Notes: a model not told the origin generated them from the letters alone. A stretch of DNA of 64,000 bases from Perilla frutescens (GCA_026008535.1 BRKX01000018.1:21026088-21090087); one strand, 5' to 3'; positions 22,581 to 36,560 are shown, counted from the first letter of the stretch. Program-made: numbers and translations.

Positions 22581-23066
22581 AATGTCATACCACTCACATA
22601 TCGGCCGGTATAATGTCATACTACTCGAATACCGGCCAGTATAATGTCATAACACTCGAATACTGGCCGGTATAATGTGATACCGCTCGCATTTCGACCG
22701 GTATAATGTGATACCGTTCGCATACCGTCAAATGTATAATATGGACGGTATTGAAATATTTCAACTCTATTTCGGTTCCCTTGCAATACCTCTGAAATAC
22801 CGCCCGTATTAAAATTATGGGTTTCGAGCGGTATTTCATTTTCCGAGGTTTGAGCAGACACGTGAGGAATCACTTTACATATTTATTAGTCTGATTTGAG
22901 CTGAAAAATGAGTACTTTTTCTTACAAATTTCTGAAAAGTGAGAGGGCCCATGTTTGAATGCATTGAAAAATGAAAAAGGAGGAATATATTAGATATAAT
23001 GAGTATTTCTTGAATGTGTGTAACACTTGGGTAAAGGGGATTTTTAGTTAAGAGATATAGGTATTT

Positions 23067-24509
23067 AAATTAATTCCTCTTATATTATTAACATAATATT
23101 TACTGATCATGAACAATATTGCAAGATAATATTTTATCTAATTAAATTGAGAAACTGTCGTTTTCTTGTTTATCAAATTTTCTCTGGTATTTTTATACAG
23201 ATGCATGGTGCAATCAAACCTTAATACATTCGCCACCAAACACGACAAAAATGCAAAAATAATAAATCCCTAAATAAATAAATATAAAGAAAAGAGGATA
23301 AGGTACATTGGCTTTGCCCATGTGTAATTGCATGGTACCAACAAATGGAAAAAAAGAGGCTCTTATATATTCTATTAATTTTTTCTTTAATTAGTTTAAG
23401 TGGATACATATTATATAACATTCTATAATATTTGTCAATTCTTTGCGCATTACTCTTAATTTATCCATCATATGCCTATGCTTTTGTTTGACAAAGTCCC
23501 CTTCTTTGTTAACCTTTTAAATATGTTGGTAAATTAAAAACTGTATAAAAATGGTATTGGTGACTAAAAGTTGCCACTGATAATATACATACATACTGTG
23601 TACCACAAACACGTAGCTTAATAGTATTTACCGACTTTTGTAAAATCAAATTAATAATGCCCATCCCAGTAAGAGTGTATATATATAGCTTGAGAAATAC
23701 TAGTTCTGGGTAATGATAATTAATTTTCTTTTGAATATGGCTTATAAAATGTTTGATATCGGAAGCACATCTAAGATAATCGTGGTATTATTTTCTTTTC
23801 CAATGCATTATAAAACTCCAAAACAAAAAATTAATCTTTTTTTTAAATACACACACAGAATTTGATTTTATAATTAATTAGATTAAGGTTGACCATAAAT
23901 AAAGGTAGATTCTGTAAGTTGTGTGTGTGTGGAAGAGGAAAAAATTGAAAAGAGGAAAATAAAATCGTCTTCGCCATTCTGTGGTCGTTTTCTTGCAATA
24001 ATTCCATCTACATCCAGACAAATACTGCAACACACCGAATTATATTCAATCAGATCCTCAACCCAGATTTTAGTTTTATTTAGCCAATGAAACACACACA
24101 AATTAACACGCAAGTGTGTGTGTGTGTGTATTATTTTCTCTTTTTGATGAACTTTACATTTTTAGAATAGTTATAAGTATTCGTATAATTTTTTTTGTAT
24201 ATTTCATCAACGTGAATCGGGTCCACTTGGCATGGGAGTGGACTGGTGAGGGATTGTAGTTTATGGTTTGTGGTTCAGGGTTCATTAATTATAATTAAGG
24301 TTTGGATTCATTGACTTCTGGGTTCATGTAAAAAAAAACCATGTAATCAATGAACACACATATTTATATATATTATTTAATAAAAAAAAGTTGAGAATAC
24401 AGTTTAATTATTATACTATAACTTAAAGTATAAGAATTCAATATTTATAATGAAGTATTAATTAGATTTGTTAATATTGTATTATATAACTTGCACTAGA
24501 TAAATCTTT
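23067..24509. other. AT-rich intergenic DNA
   Basis: No supported gene is present. A short TG microsatellite lies at about 24113-24130. Confidence 0.5.
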
Positions 24510-25753
24510 AGTGTTAATAGGGGTAAATAGCCATTATCACTTAGTAAATAATGTAAATAGCCAGTTTTTAAAAAAATAATGTATTTAGCCTTTTAGGATG
24601 TAAATATACATCAATACCCTTACTTCCATATAAATAATATTTGAATATAATGTATTTTTAACATTATTATTTCCTAAAATAAAAATACCTTAATATATTT
24701 AAAACAAATCAGATTCATAATGATCTAATATATTTAAAAACAAATCAGATTTATAGTAATCTTTTATCACACCCGAAAACAAAGAACGTTGATTCATATT
24801 GATATTTTCTCACGCTCAAACTAAAAATATATCTCGCCAGTCGCCGCCATTGAAGTCGAGCATCAACACTGAAAACTGAAAAAACTACAAGATTCAACAG
24901 TCGCTGAACAATCATGGACGATAATTTTGAACAACCCCATCCTCATAACGAACAATTCCCTAAAGAGGTAACAATTCGACCTTTATCATAACCATAATGC
25001 ACGAGTATATAGTTTATTTTTCTCCCTTTGGAGTTGCATGTGATGCACAAAGATAATAGTTAGTTAATCTAGTGGTGCATTAAATTTTACACGAGTAGGA
25101 AAATTATATACTAGTGTTTAAATCAAAATTATAATGCAACATGAGTACACGAGTGTTATGACACGAGTAATTCAAGTCGTGTTATCGTGCATTGGTTAAA
25201 TATTCAACTACTACACGAGTACATGAATAGTTCAATATAACAGTTCAATACACGAGAACACGATTATGCTCATTCGTGTACTCGTGTAGCAGCTGAATAT
25301 TAACTTGAAACACGACTGCATTAGTATATTTATTCGTGTATTCGTGCACTACTTCAAAAATCTATAGATACACACGAGTTCATTATTCTACTAATTCGTG
25401 TAATCGTGCAATAGTAAAAAAATTAATATTCCACACATTATAAATAAATTGGTGCACGATTCTACTCCAATACTCGTGTACCGAAAGAAATCAATTCGTG
25501 CACCAAAGAACGATTGAAAATGAGAGAGACGAGTGGGAAGAGAATGAAGTTATAGATTGAAGAGAGAGAAAATCAGATATTTTTTCCCCAAATCTTATTG
25601 ATATATATATATATATATACATATCTTAATATTAACTATGAAAGTAAGGGTATTATAGTACTTTTTTTTTCATAATGGCTAGATACATTTTTTTTTTAAA
25701 GTGGTTGTTTACATGATTTACTAAGTAAAAATGGCTATTTAAAAATTTTACTC
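24510..25753. mobile_element. MULE-like element with about 120-bp inverted ends
   Basis: The left end (from about 24521, GGTAAATAGCCATT, CACTTAGTAAATAATGTAAA, GTATTTAGCC, then ATACCCTTACTT) repeats inverted at 25660-25745 with the same order and spacing. Long inverted ends and about 1.2 kb length fit a non-autonomous Mutator-like element. The interior has a 5'-UTR-like stretch, an ATG at 24914 opening MDDNFEQPHPHNEQFPKE and a GT splice-donor-like site just after it. That may be a remnant first exon of a transposase or captured gene. The rest of the interior has repeated ACACGAGT words. A nine-base target duplication is not clear. Confidence 0.6.
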
Positions 25754-27999
25754 TAAATTTTATATATTGCATTGAGCAGTGGTACGTTGGTTTGAGGGGA
25801 TTAATTATGGGACCAGATCGAGCTCCATTTGGTCATTCAGTTGCATTGTGATTGTCTCCTTAATTTGTGTCCTCATAGACTTACTATGGCGTGGGTTGTC
25901 CTAATATCGACTAATCTATTCATCCCCACTTGCTTCTTTGTCTTCTTTTTTCTTGTTTTAAATTGTTTCTTTTTCATTTCTTGAGACAATGGTCCCTTAC
26001 TCTATAAATGAGTTTAGCAACATGTATATAAATTTGATATATATTCATTTTTAGTGTGATAAATTCAAGAAATTGAATTCATTGTGTCGTTGGTTATTTG
26101 GGTACAAACAAAATTGGTCGGGCACAAACATATAAGTATAGTGATATGAATCATCTATTTCAAGTATAATCTTATCAAACCCCCCCCCCCCCCTACACAC
26201 ACAGTCGCCTGTTTCTAATTCCTCGTATAAATTTAGGGTGTTAATTTGCCCATTCTAAGGAATATCAAGCACGCTCCAACAAATAGCATAAACATTATGT
26301 TGTAATATTTATTCGAACACGTGTTTAGAGATTCAAAGTTCATATTACACTTCTACGTGTTTCACCTCAAGCGTGGTTCACTATCAAATTTATTATTTTA
26401 ATAATATTTATTATAAAATAAAAATTAATTAGAACATGAATAATCATAATCAACATTTTATCAATAAAAAATGAATTAAAAAATTATGAAATTTAATAAG
26501 TATAACCCCTAATTGGGTGGGGGTGAACCCTAACATACAATTGTAAAATTAAAATAAATCACAAAAAATTGTAATTTAAAAGTGCAACAGTGAGTGAAAC
26601 ACGGTCATGTGGGTGTCTAGGTAATTTATTTTAAGAAAGAATGAGTCATGGTTCTTTATTCCAAAAAATCCAAATAAAAGAGTTTTTTTATTATTTAGCG
26701 TGCCATAGGGTTATCTTGGGGGGTAGTTGTAGTTGTAGCTAAAATAAGAATGAAGGGAATCAGTCTTATTAATTACAGTTGAAAACCATGGCCTCTGAAG
26801 GCTATGAGGACCACTGCCATTAATACATTTCAGAGTAAACAACACATGCTCACAACTCACAAACCATAATTACTTCAATTCTTCATTACACACACACCCT
26901 ACTGCTCACATATAAGTTATTCTTTTAATGGGAAATAAATGATTAAAGAAACAATGTGAAAAATGTTCATATAATAAGTAGGACCCTAACCGAGAAGGGG
27001 GGGGGGGGGGGGGGGTGATAAACAGAGGGTTAAACCTTCGGCTGCAGTTTGGAATCTCAGTGGCTGTCTACAATTTTCTTTGAATCAATATTTATTGATG
27101 TCAGAATGCACACAAAAATAATAGATAATATAGGAATGAAGAATCGTCCCTTTAGGACATCCAAGAAGTGCAAACCATTGTGTAAAATGGAGAGATCTGG
27201 AAACAAATCATTGGTGCATCTCTGGCTTATAACCAAAATGGATAAGAGAATTTGACATTCTTGTGGCACTATGAAACAAACTTGGCTCACCACTCATAAT
27301 GTAGTAAAATAGTGATAACATGTGCAATGTTGTCTTAAAATTAAAGAATCAGAGCAGTTTGTATCAGTCTGTAATTTCTGTGTTCCGTTCTATATATTCC
27401 ACATCTCTAGGGCTACATTTACACCATAATGTCCTCTGTCACAATTTGCCAACTTGTTGAGGGCACATTTCCCTTCCCTTTCGCAACATGTCTCGTGCAT
27501 ATTCATGCAATCTAGCAACACAATCAGAGATTAACAGTGTTTTCTTTGGTTCTATCTTTCACTACGAAAGCTGTTGTTCGATGTCGACATCCCAACATCC
27601 TTCATAGTGTGAGCCCAAACTCGCAGGGCTAACAAGTGCAGTGGTGCAGGAGTGTAATGCTAAAATGAAGATAACAAAGCTGAAAACTTCAGACCAAAGT
27701 GGCTTATTTCATTCCATTATTTATTTCTTGCAGATAAAACATTCAATAACATCGGTCAAAACACCACATCTGACAACAAAAGTTTAGGGAAGTAGTAGTC
27801 CGATATAGTTACTCAGATTCTTAAGTTCCGCAAGCAATTACAAAAAGAATAGGTGGGGAGTTTGTTTTACAGGCAGCATATGCTTCTCAAGGACAAAAAG
27901 AATTGGGCAATTTACTCTATTATACAAGGACAGAATATCTTTATTTTTGGAGGCCAATAAATAAACAACACAATGGATTGAAAATGGATAGTGACATTT
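25754..27999. other. Intergenic DNA and probable VHA-C 3' UTR/downstream region
   Basis: There is no supported gene. A C homopolymer lies near 26181-26193 and a G homopolymer near 26997-27015. The part from about 27660 to 28011 is probably the 3' UTR of the minus-strand VHA-C gene. Confidence 0.4.
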
Positions 28000-28011
28000 C
28001 AATGTCTCACC

Positions 28012-31000
28012 TTAAATAAGATTTATGGTGAACGAGACATAAGGATGCGCATCTGCTTCGCCTGCAAAACCGCCCATTCCTCCTTCATCCTCAGTTTTCC
28101 AGTATGTGCTGCAGTAACACATAGAAGATAATGATCACAACAAAAGTTTTCTTCAGTAAAATATTTTACTAAAATCCGAGTTCAAAAGGTCCCGGGACCA
28201 TAAACATTGTGGCCTTCACAAGGAGTTGTTTAAATTGATTAAACAGAAGACAGTGCATCTGCTTTGGATGGATAGGTGACAAACCATCCATAACCGTTTG
28301 ACAGTAACTGCTCTACATATGTTTCTTCATAATTCATATACATGTTTTTATGATGAGAAAAAGAGAAGCCATGTGGTTTTTTTTTTCTTTTCCATTTTAA
28401 ATATACGATAAAGTCATGAGGTGCCAGGACATAACTCTATCCAAATAAATTCTACCTAGAAAATTAGACAGCTTCAGCCAAATCTAGTTGGAGGTCATAA
28501 TCCAACAGTCACAGGCTTCGGATTTGTTTGTCAAAAAAGGCTATAAACGTTTCATGAGATGCAGGAAGAGCTAAAAAGCAACTGAAGGTAGTACCTGTTT
28601 GAGTTGCTACACATTCCCTCAAGAATGGACCGAACTTTCTTCTCACTTTTTACAGGAGGTGACAGTACAACAGACTGAAATTCATAATTGAAAAGAGAAA
28701 GAAAAAAGTTGTCAATAAGAGATCTCAGTATAGGTGCTTAGATTTCCAGTGTATCACTGTATCTGACAAAGATAATGCAAAAGAGGCAGATAAACAGAAA
28801 GTTATATGAAAGGCAGTATAACTACCAGAAAAGTTGGTGGCAGGCCATATCGGAGAATGCTTTCACTAAAAATGCGTACAGCACAGAAGTGCATCCAGGA
28901 ACTAAAAACCTGTAATAGAACAAATCAAAATCAAATCCAAGACCAGATGGATCTCACATGCCATATAGATTTTTTAAATCAAGATGCTTCAAATTGGAGA
29001 TAATCATTGATTATGGCGTAGGAATAAATCAAAGAAAAACATATGGAAAAGGTTGCAGAATAGGCTGCTCATTACAGAGGAGAGCTGATGAAGTTTTACT
29101 CCAAAAGTTATAATGATTGCCACTAAATGTCAAGCCGCTATCTTAAAAAGGTATAAATGGTTATCAAATTGACTCCAGGAAATATGAATAGATGGCAATT
29201 CTTTAAATTTCTTTTGCTAGTCTAAATTTTTTTTTTTTAAAGAACAGGAATATGACCTCTAACAGGCTCAGTTCATCACGAAGTAGTGGAAAGATAGTAG
29301 ATCAAATAATTTAAATTCCACATCACAACAGATACATGAATGATTTCTCAGTACTCTAATGGAGTTTTCTTCCGAGTCCTATTTAATTCTTGGCTATACT
29401 TCGGCACTGCTGGAAAGCAGATGGGGTGTTGATTATAATAAAGGTATGATGATATCATACATTATGTTCTAAGAGTGCAGATGGACTGAACAAGGTGGCT
29501 GCTTTGAATTCTTTTGATACAAGGGAACACAATGATTTAGCCAGACAATATTATCTCACAAATTCCAATATTGCAAGAGAATTTTCAATTGATAAGATCT
29601 TTCAATGATGAAATTTATAGTTAGCTAGTCATATAAGTACTCAGGTTTTACTTCTAAGTACAAGATGCCCAATGAAGCTAAAACCAGTTCGTAACTGAAC
29701 GCAAAAAAGATATATACATTGAACTACTAATATAAATTTAAAAGGAATAAAGGGGACACGAGATAATCCAACATTTCATGGAACAAATCTAAATATTCAG
29801 AAAACAGTTATCCCAGTTAACAATATCTTTACACAAGTAAAATCTACTACCTTTCAAGTTTGACAAATATTTATGGTGTAGGAACCAGAATAAATTGAAG
29901 TCCCAGAAGAACAATTTTCAGAATTGTCCCCAGCCTTCCCAAGAGAGGCGCCTTAGTAGAACCAGACTAAATTTAAGCCCCTAAAGAAGAATTTCAGTAA
30001 AAATTGTCCCCATCCTTCCAAAAGAACGCACACTAAACCATATAAGAAATCAATATCTAATTCCACAGACAATTTTCTATTGTTTCCTTCTAAGTCATTG
30101 AGACTCTGAAAAGCTAATCACATAATGCACAGATTTACAACTGAGAAACTAATTTCAGCAAATTATAAAAGGGGAGATAAAGACCTCTCCATAACTAGTA
30201 TAGCACCATTGCAAAAGAGAGCTCCTCATTGTCTCCTGGTCTTGCATCAGCTTTTCAAGCTCCTGCTTCCGACTCTCTTGTGTCTCAGGATTATATTCAA
30301 AATCACGAATCTATATCACAAAACAAAAGAAAATATTAGTGAAGGGTCTTATTACAGATAGAGCTTCGAAAAGGTACAAATTTTGAACCTAACCCATGCA
30401 TTAGTTGCAAGTTATTTTTAAAACCCATAGAGGAGGAGATGAAACAAATAAAAAACAAATGGGGTGACCATCACTTACCTGGAAATTTCTTTCACGCGCC
30501 TTGGTTCTAAAATTGTCAGCATCGCGATTGAATAATGTCACAGTATAAAGAGCATATTCATTATCCTCATGTAACTTCTTCGAGGATCTGGGGACCTAAA
30601 CAAATAGTTCAATCAAAAGGTGGAATTTTCCAAATCAGAATTTAAACAATCTAAAATCAGTCGTTGATTGCCAGCAAGCACTATGCCAAATTTCAGGTTT
30701 GATGAATACAAGATACTTCTTTATTCCTTGGCACATAGCCTACACAATCAGGATGAAAAGAAGATGGTGGGCATTATACTTGCAGTCTGGATAAATAATG
30801 AGAACGGCTCCCATCTAGTAACTACAGCACTTACCACGTATGTTGTCAGTGTCTCGTAGCTTGATAACCAGTCCTTCTGAGAATACTTTGAAACAATTGC
30901 AAGAAGGGTTGTCAAGTGTTCCGAACTAACGACATCTTCTGGTTTTACTAAATTTGAAAGGTCACGAACAGCTAAGCTGCATATGGAAATCATTTGAATA

Positions 31001-32603
31001 AGATAATTGAAGCAGCAAGGTATAATAAATTCATAACTGAAGAAAGTGATGATTTAAATGCTATTATCACATTAAACTTCAACCTGTTTACACAAATTGC
31101 ATTCCTGCCTGCTTGTGAGAGAGTGTGTATGCATGATCGTGTGTGTGCGTGTATGTATGTGCGTGTGTGTGATAGAGAAAGAGAACAGTTCATTCTCCTT
31201 CAGTCATTCACACCAGAACACCAATATTACATGCGCACCAAACTTCCAACTACAAAGTTCTCTCTTTACTTATCTAATAACACTTAATCATAAAGCATCA
31301 ACAAAAGAATATATCAAATCATTATGTTCTCAAAGCACTTATTTTTCTTCAAAAAGTTGACCAAATCGTTCACATGTAGAAAAATATAAAATACTTGACC
31401 GTATGTCTTGAGAAACCTTCGAAGCTGCATCTAATATTTGTTGAGAGGCCCCAAAAGGTATTAGGAAAAACTCATTAATAGACTTCTAGAATTCACAAAT
31501 ATGTTTCAAGTCTCACGTGATTTGTTAAAGAAAGAAAGGGTATCCAGAAGAACACCTCCCAGAAGCGAATTAAGAAGACTCAAATAATAGTATAAATAAA
31601 AATATAATGAATGTATTGATTGCCTTTTTTTTTCTTCTCTCTCTTATAGAGAAAAGTAATTGGATTTGGACTTATTTTGGAAAGTGAAAAATGCATTCTG
31701 GAAATTGTAGGGACAACCCCCGCCTCCCAACATGTTTCTGTGGGAAAAATTCATGTAAAGGATTTATAGCCGAAACTACAGCCCTAACTTCTGAGGCCAC
31801 TAAAGCATTCAAACACATACAAAATAAGAAATTTCATCATCTGTATTAGTTATAATTTTTTCCTCATCTATGTGCGTTCTCATTAATGGTTTTTCAATAC
31901 TTTGAAGCAACTTTATCTCACTTCTTTTTCATAGATATAATTCTCTTCAGGAGTGAGATACCAAACAATCACACATGTGATCATAATGAGCCACCAAATT
32001 GGGCAAATAGACATTTATTGTAAAGCAGTACCTAGACATAATCCTTCAATAGGAAACTAACCCCTGAATCCTGATAAAGTTCATAACAAATGTACTAAAC
32101 AGTAAATGGACTTCCAAGTTTTGTTTCACAACTTGTGCCAAGCATGGCTTACATTACGTACAAGAGACTGTGTTTTTCACTCACAAATGAGAGGAGTAAC
32201 ATTCAAACAGGAACAGCAGCACAAGCAGCAGGCTCATTCCAAGCTAACAGTTATATAGATTTCAGACATTTAGGCAAACAACACTTTTTTGGTATTTACC
32301 TTAAATCTCACAAATCAGAATCATTTATTAATTCACTAATACACATGACTATGCTTCCAGAATGACTAATAGTCAGAATAAAAATCTGTATTTATTTCAT
32401 TTTTAAACTTACCATAACCGAAACCCCAGATATTTAAGAGTTTAAATTACTCACATACCTTCCAGCCTGCTTTCTATTAATGGCATTCAGTTGGCTGCGC
32501 ACATTGTTATACTCAGCAACACGGACCTGTGAAGGAAATCCACACACGCTTAATGAGCACAGTAATGGCTTCAAGGCCAGAAATAAGACATGGAAGCCCA
32601 CGA

Positions 32604-32658
<55 letters not shown>

Positions 32659-34706
32659 AAGAGAAGAAATAGGGGATTGTTGAGTACAGTAAGTAACACA
32701 GACTCATAGAATTAATACTACCATCAGATCTAGTGACATAACAAACTATTATGAAACATCTTTATGTGACATAATGTACTAAAATCCACAACAAAAGAAC
32801 TATTAGAAAACCGTTGACCTCCTTTAACAGGTAACTGGCTCTGACATGATTGTAATAGCACCTGGCATGTACATCAGCATCCAATTTCTATGATTGCAAT
32901 TGCTTTCGGAAAATTTTAGAAAGAAAAACATATGGTATAGTTTAATTTTTTCTCACTACAATGCTATATATTATTAAATTAAATATATTGAAAATTTCTT
33001 AAGTGTTTATATCAAAAGTGATTAACAAGCCAACAAGTTTGGCAGATTAAATTATTCTACTGTTAGAAGCGTATAAGAAGAGTATAGAACAGAAAAACAT
33101 CACAAGATGAACAACAAATACCAGCTGTTAATCATCTCTCTCAAATGATATTATTTATTCTATAGTTGTTTAGGATCTTTTCTGTGCCAGAAAACAATAG
33201 CCGCTAGGGTCAGAGAGATTTTAGCTTGAAAAATGTGATCATGAAATTGAAGAGGCTTCTTCAAAGGATACCATATAGTTCCACGTCATTCAGGTAAAGA
33301 AGCTCAAAGTGCAACCATTAGCTGTGGGAACACCCACATGTTTTATAATATAAGATAAAAAATTAATTGTGCCAACGCTTAGCACATCTGATCTTCCTAA
33401 TGGGTGATAATCATGTCATCAAAGAAAGTGCCAGGAAATTCTGATACCAGAAAGGCAAAAAGGGTCACTTTTTAGGCCAAGAACCTATACTGGATGAAAT
33501 GTTATTGACACAACAAATAAAAAAAAAAAGGATAATACTTGGCAGCACAATGTCAAATTAACAATCCCAGCCACAATGCATTCCACTTGACCAACATTAA
33601 TTTAGGTTGATGGGGCCAACATAAGTTACATAACTATAGAAGCATATGGGAGAAAAGGGAGAGCAGGTGCTATGAACTTATCTGGTTCTCCTAGTCTCCG
33701 AACAGCTTAATCAAAATTTGAGGTTTACTATATATGCTTGGCACCTCTCATAGAACTATCATGGATATAACCAAATTACCAAGCAACTAATGCATCAGAG
33801 AGATATCCAAGGAACTTCAGTGGTATGTTCCCAATCACCAAGTCACAACTCACAAGTTAGTTAGATGACAGTACTTATCTCTCCAACATTTATGATACCT
33901 CCAAAGCGTCCATTGCTTTGCTAATTTATTCGACGAAAATCCATATTGAAAACAAAATAATGAAAGGATTATATGATGTAATAGAGTGGGCACACCTTGA
34001 GATCATCCTCAATCTTGGCAATTAGTACATGGATTCCATCCACAATCTCCCTCAGCGGAGACATTGTCGGATACTTTGCCTCATCCCAGACGAATCTACA
34101 GAAATTAGAAAGAAAGAAAAAAAGGAACCTTTAATCAAATCTACGCTAACAAACTGCAATGCATAAAGAAAGATTCAAGAATATGCAACCTAGTAAGATA
34201 AGAGTCAACAGGAACCCCATCCACAGTAAGCGAGCTACTAACAACTCCTGACACCCTCTCCAGTTCCTCAATCTGTCGCCGGATTTTGTGCGACACTCCT
34301 TCAATAAAGCTGTTCGCCTGCCAAAATCAGAACCTTACTCCAATGAAGCAACAGGCATAACAATTTCAACAAAATCAGCTAAGGTTTCTGAACAACTCGC
34401 CTTCAATAGGTCGTCGCCGAGAGCCAACAGCGAATCCAGGGTGCCTACGCGCAGATTCGGAATGTTGAACTGAAGAATTTAAACAAAAACAAAAACTATT
34501 ACAAAAAACACACACACACACAATTGGCGAATCAAGATCGGAGAAAAACACGTATTGCTGAAGACATCAGCAACGAACAACAATACTCTGTAGAGTGAGG
34601 TGTCAAAGGCCTGTTTGGAGATGGATTCCTGAAGACGACTCCATACGGACGAGGCGGAGCCGCCTTGGGGGACAGGGAGAGACGCCACCCAATACCGAGT
34701 CGCCAT
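28012..34706 (-). CDS. VHA-C: V-type proton ATPase subunit C (DET3-like), 11 exons, 376 aa
   Basis: Exons on the minus strand are 34706-34587, 34469-34401, 34317-34190, 34095-33996, 32526-32459, 30976-30835, 30595-30479, 30310-30185, 28909-28826, 28674-28595 and 28108-28012. They join in frame without a stop to 376 residues, the length of plant subunit C. The start MATRYWVASLP, the middle RDLSNLVKPEDVV and KYSQKDWL, the SLLQWCYTSYGE segment and the end HPYVSFTINLI are family hallmarks. Subunit C belongs to the peripheral stalk region of the V1 sector and controls assembly of the proton pump that acidifies vacuole and trans-Golgi. In Arabidopsis the single gene DET3 affects growth and light response. 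Intron 2 begins with GC instead of GT (GCGAGT after AAG at 34401); the others inspected are GT-AG. The gene looks functional. Confidence 0.96.
32605..32656. repeat. (TA)26 microsatellite in VHA-C intron 4
   Basis: An uninterrupted TA run of 52 bases inside the intron between exons 4 and 5. Confidence 0.95.
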
Positions 34707-36104
34707 TGCCGCCGATCGACCGATTCAATCGAATATTCGCACAAACTTCCCGATATTATGGTGACAAAATTGTGAATTGAGATGATAAAATAATGGCGTT
34801 GGAGGTGGTGATGATGTTTAGTACTAGTAGATTAACTCTTCCGTCTTGTCTTAACATGTTTGCTCATTCATCATATATTCTTTTTTCATTTTCTTTTTCT
34901 CTTTTTTTCCCCCAATTTCCTTCCGTTCACTTTTTTCGTTATTATAATTTAGTCCTTAGCATTATTGTTATTATAGATACTCCACCACTAAATATTGAAT
35001 TTTTTTTTAGTTATCGAAGAATATAAGATAATACACTAGTTATTTCCATTTGAAAAGAATAAATAACATCAAGCAAAATATTATTTTATTAATTATGAAT
35101 AGATGTTACAATATCTCACAACTTGAAGAATATATTATTAACAAAATAGCTATAATTAGGGAAAACTTAGTGAACTTACAAAATATATTATTATGTTACT
35201 ATAATTTAAATGGAAATATATGTAAAATTTTAAATCGATTAATATTAAGTGTTAGTATTAACTAAATAAAGTGCATAAACAAATTGGTCACAGAATATTA
35301 CTGACACATTATTGATTATATAAAAAATATAATTTATCCTCCCAAAAAAATAATTTTTTGGACTGCGAATAAGTATATAGGACTTAAACAAGAGATAATG
35401 AACTTAAAATAATGAAAGGGGAATTAATGCTAAAGTGTAAGAAGTTACAGGGTGGTGTTATCATTATATTAAAAGTTAATGGGTTATTTAGAAAAATAAC
35501 TAACATTAACTTTCACCGCCCTTCTAATACACTAACACAATGGAGTTGTAGATAGTTGCAACTACCTATATAGGTTGATTTTATTTACACCATATTTTTT
35601 TTTTTCACACCATAAAAAAAAATTATTATTTTGGTTACTAAAATACCTTTTATTTAGTTAACACATCACAGAAATAAAATAATATAATAAATATAGAAAA
35701 GAAAAAATAATAATTTAAAAAAAAATGTATCTTCTTCTCCACCAAAACAACTGCCGGCCGCCCTTTTCTACTCCAGCCGTTCAACCCATTCTCCAGACTC
35801 CAGCCGCTGCCTTTCTTTACCATCACGTCGCCCTTCTCCATCTCACAACCACTTACTCTCTTCTCTTTCCATTTCTACAAACCCACAAACCATGAATCAA
35901 CATAAAATCATAGAAAGAAAGAAAAAAAATATGGCAGATTTAAGTTGACGTAAAATTCCGGCGACCATGGTGACCTTCCCTCCGCTCAACCCTCGTTCGA
36001 TATATTTCTAATTCAGATCCCATTAATTAAAGAAAAAGAAAATTTGATTTGGTTGAGTCTTGTTCAAATTGGGCGAAATTCTCCGGAGAGATTATATAGT
36101 TTAG
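34707..36104. promoter_or_regulatory. Head-to-head intergenic region between VHA-C and SIA2-like gene
   Basis: The two start codons are 1.4 kb apart and point away from each other, so this interval holds both 5' UTRs and both core promoters. It is AT-rich in the middle (34800-35700). A CT/AG-rich leader-like segment precedes the plus-strand gene (35830-36100). No certain TATA box could be assigned. Confidence 0.5.
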
Positions 36105-36516
36105 ATGAGGCTGTTGCAGCTGGCTTTTTTGGTTGCTTTAGCCTCTGGAATTGGAGCTCTTCTCGTTTACATAACTGGTGTTTCCAATTTTGGTAATCAA
36201 AATGCACACTTCAATTCGTTTTTCGGTTTGCGTTCAAATTAATGCTGGGTTAGCGTTAGAGTGTGAGAATGTGCGTGCTGTGTGTGCAGATGGGCCGCTT
36301 CGTCTTTCCAGTGATGATCTGGAAGCATTGAGATCTTTACAGAGCCATTTCCAGAAGTGTGTGGTCAGTTCTGTGTTGATTTTGCTCTGTTATTTATCTT
36401 GGAACTGATTAAGTTCTCGCATAGCCGTTAGTATGTTCAAATTCTATGAAATTTTGATTCTGAGTGTAACTGTATTAATCAAAATGAATGTTCTTGTCAC
36501 ATTTTTATTGTGATAC

Positions 36517-36560
<44 letters not shown>

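Larger units (their letters stand above)
16487..23066. mobile_element. Candidate large non-autonomous element built of nested satellites, bounded by imperfect inverted repeats
   Basis: The left edge (16487-16560) and the inverted right edge (22990-23066) align over about 70 bases. Shared blocks include TACCCATATCCCTTAAC with TACCTATATCTCTTAAC and a CACATCCAAGAATTAC-like block with CACATTCAAGAAATAC. Between them no coding frame of any length is convincing, and the whole interior consists of repeated modules. A target-site duplication is not clear. It could be a MULE- or hAT-like derivative that expanded internally, or a satellite block whose edges are similar by chance. Confidence 0.45.

Noticed and set aside
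16740..22850. CRISPR-like regularly repeated palindromes
   Set aside because: Spacing is irregular, units are degenerate, there are no unique spacers or cas genes, and the DNA is eukaryotic.
23883..24113. 76-residue minus-strand frame
   Set aside because: Low-complexity, no recognisable motif, and it overlaps a TG microsatellite and AT-rich DNA.
27049..27293. Overlapping frames on both strands of about 70 residues
   Set aside because: No motif, no neighbouring exons, and both strands are equally open by chance.
27560..27650. Minus-strand peptide-like stretch ending GSHYEGCWDVDIEQQLS
   Set aside because: Looks coding-like but is short, isolated, and lies in the probable 3' region of VHA-C; no partner exon found.
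30994..31360. Plus-strand frames of about 90 residues rich in Cys and Val
   Set aside because: They derive from a GTGTGTGC-type repeat inside VHA-C intron 5 on the opposite strand.
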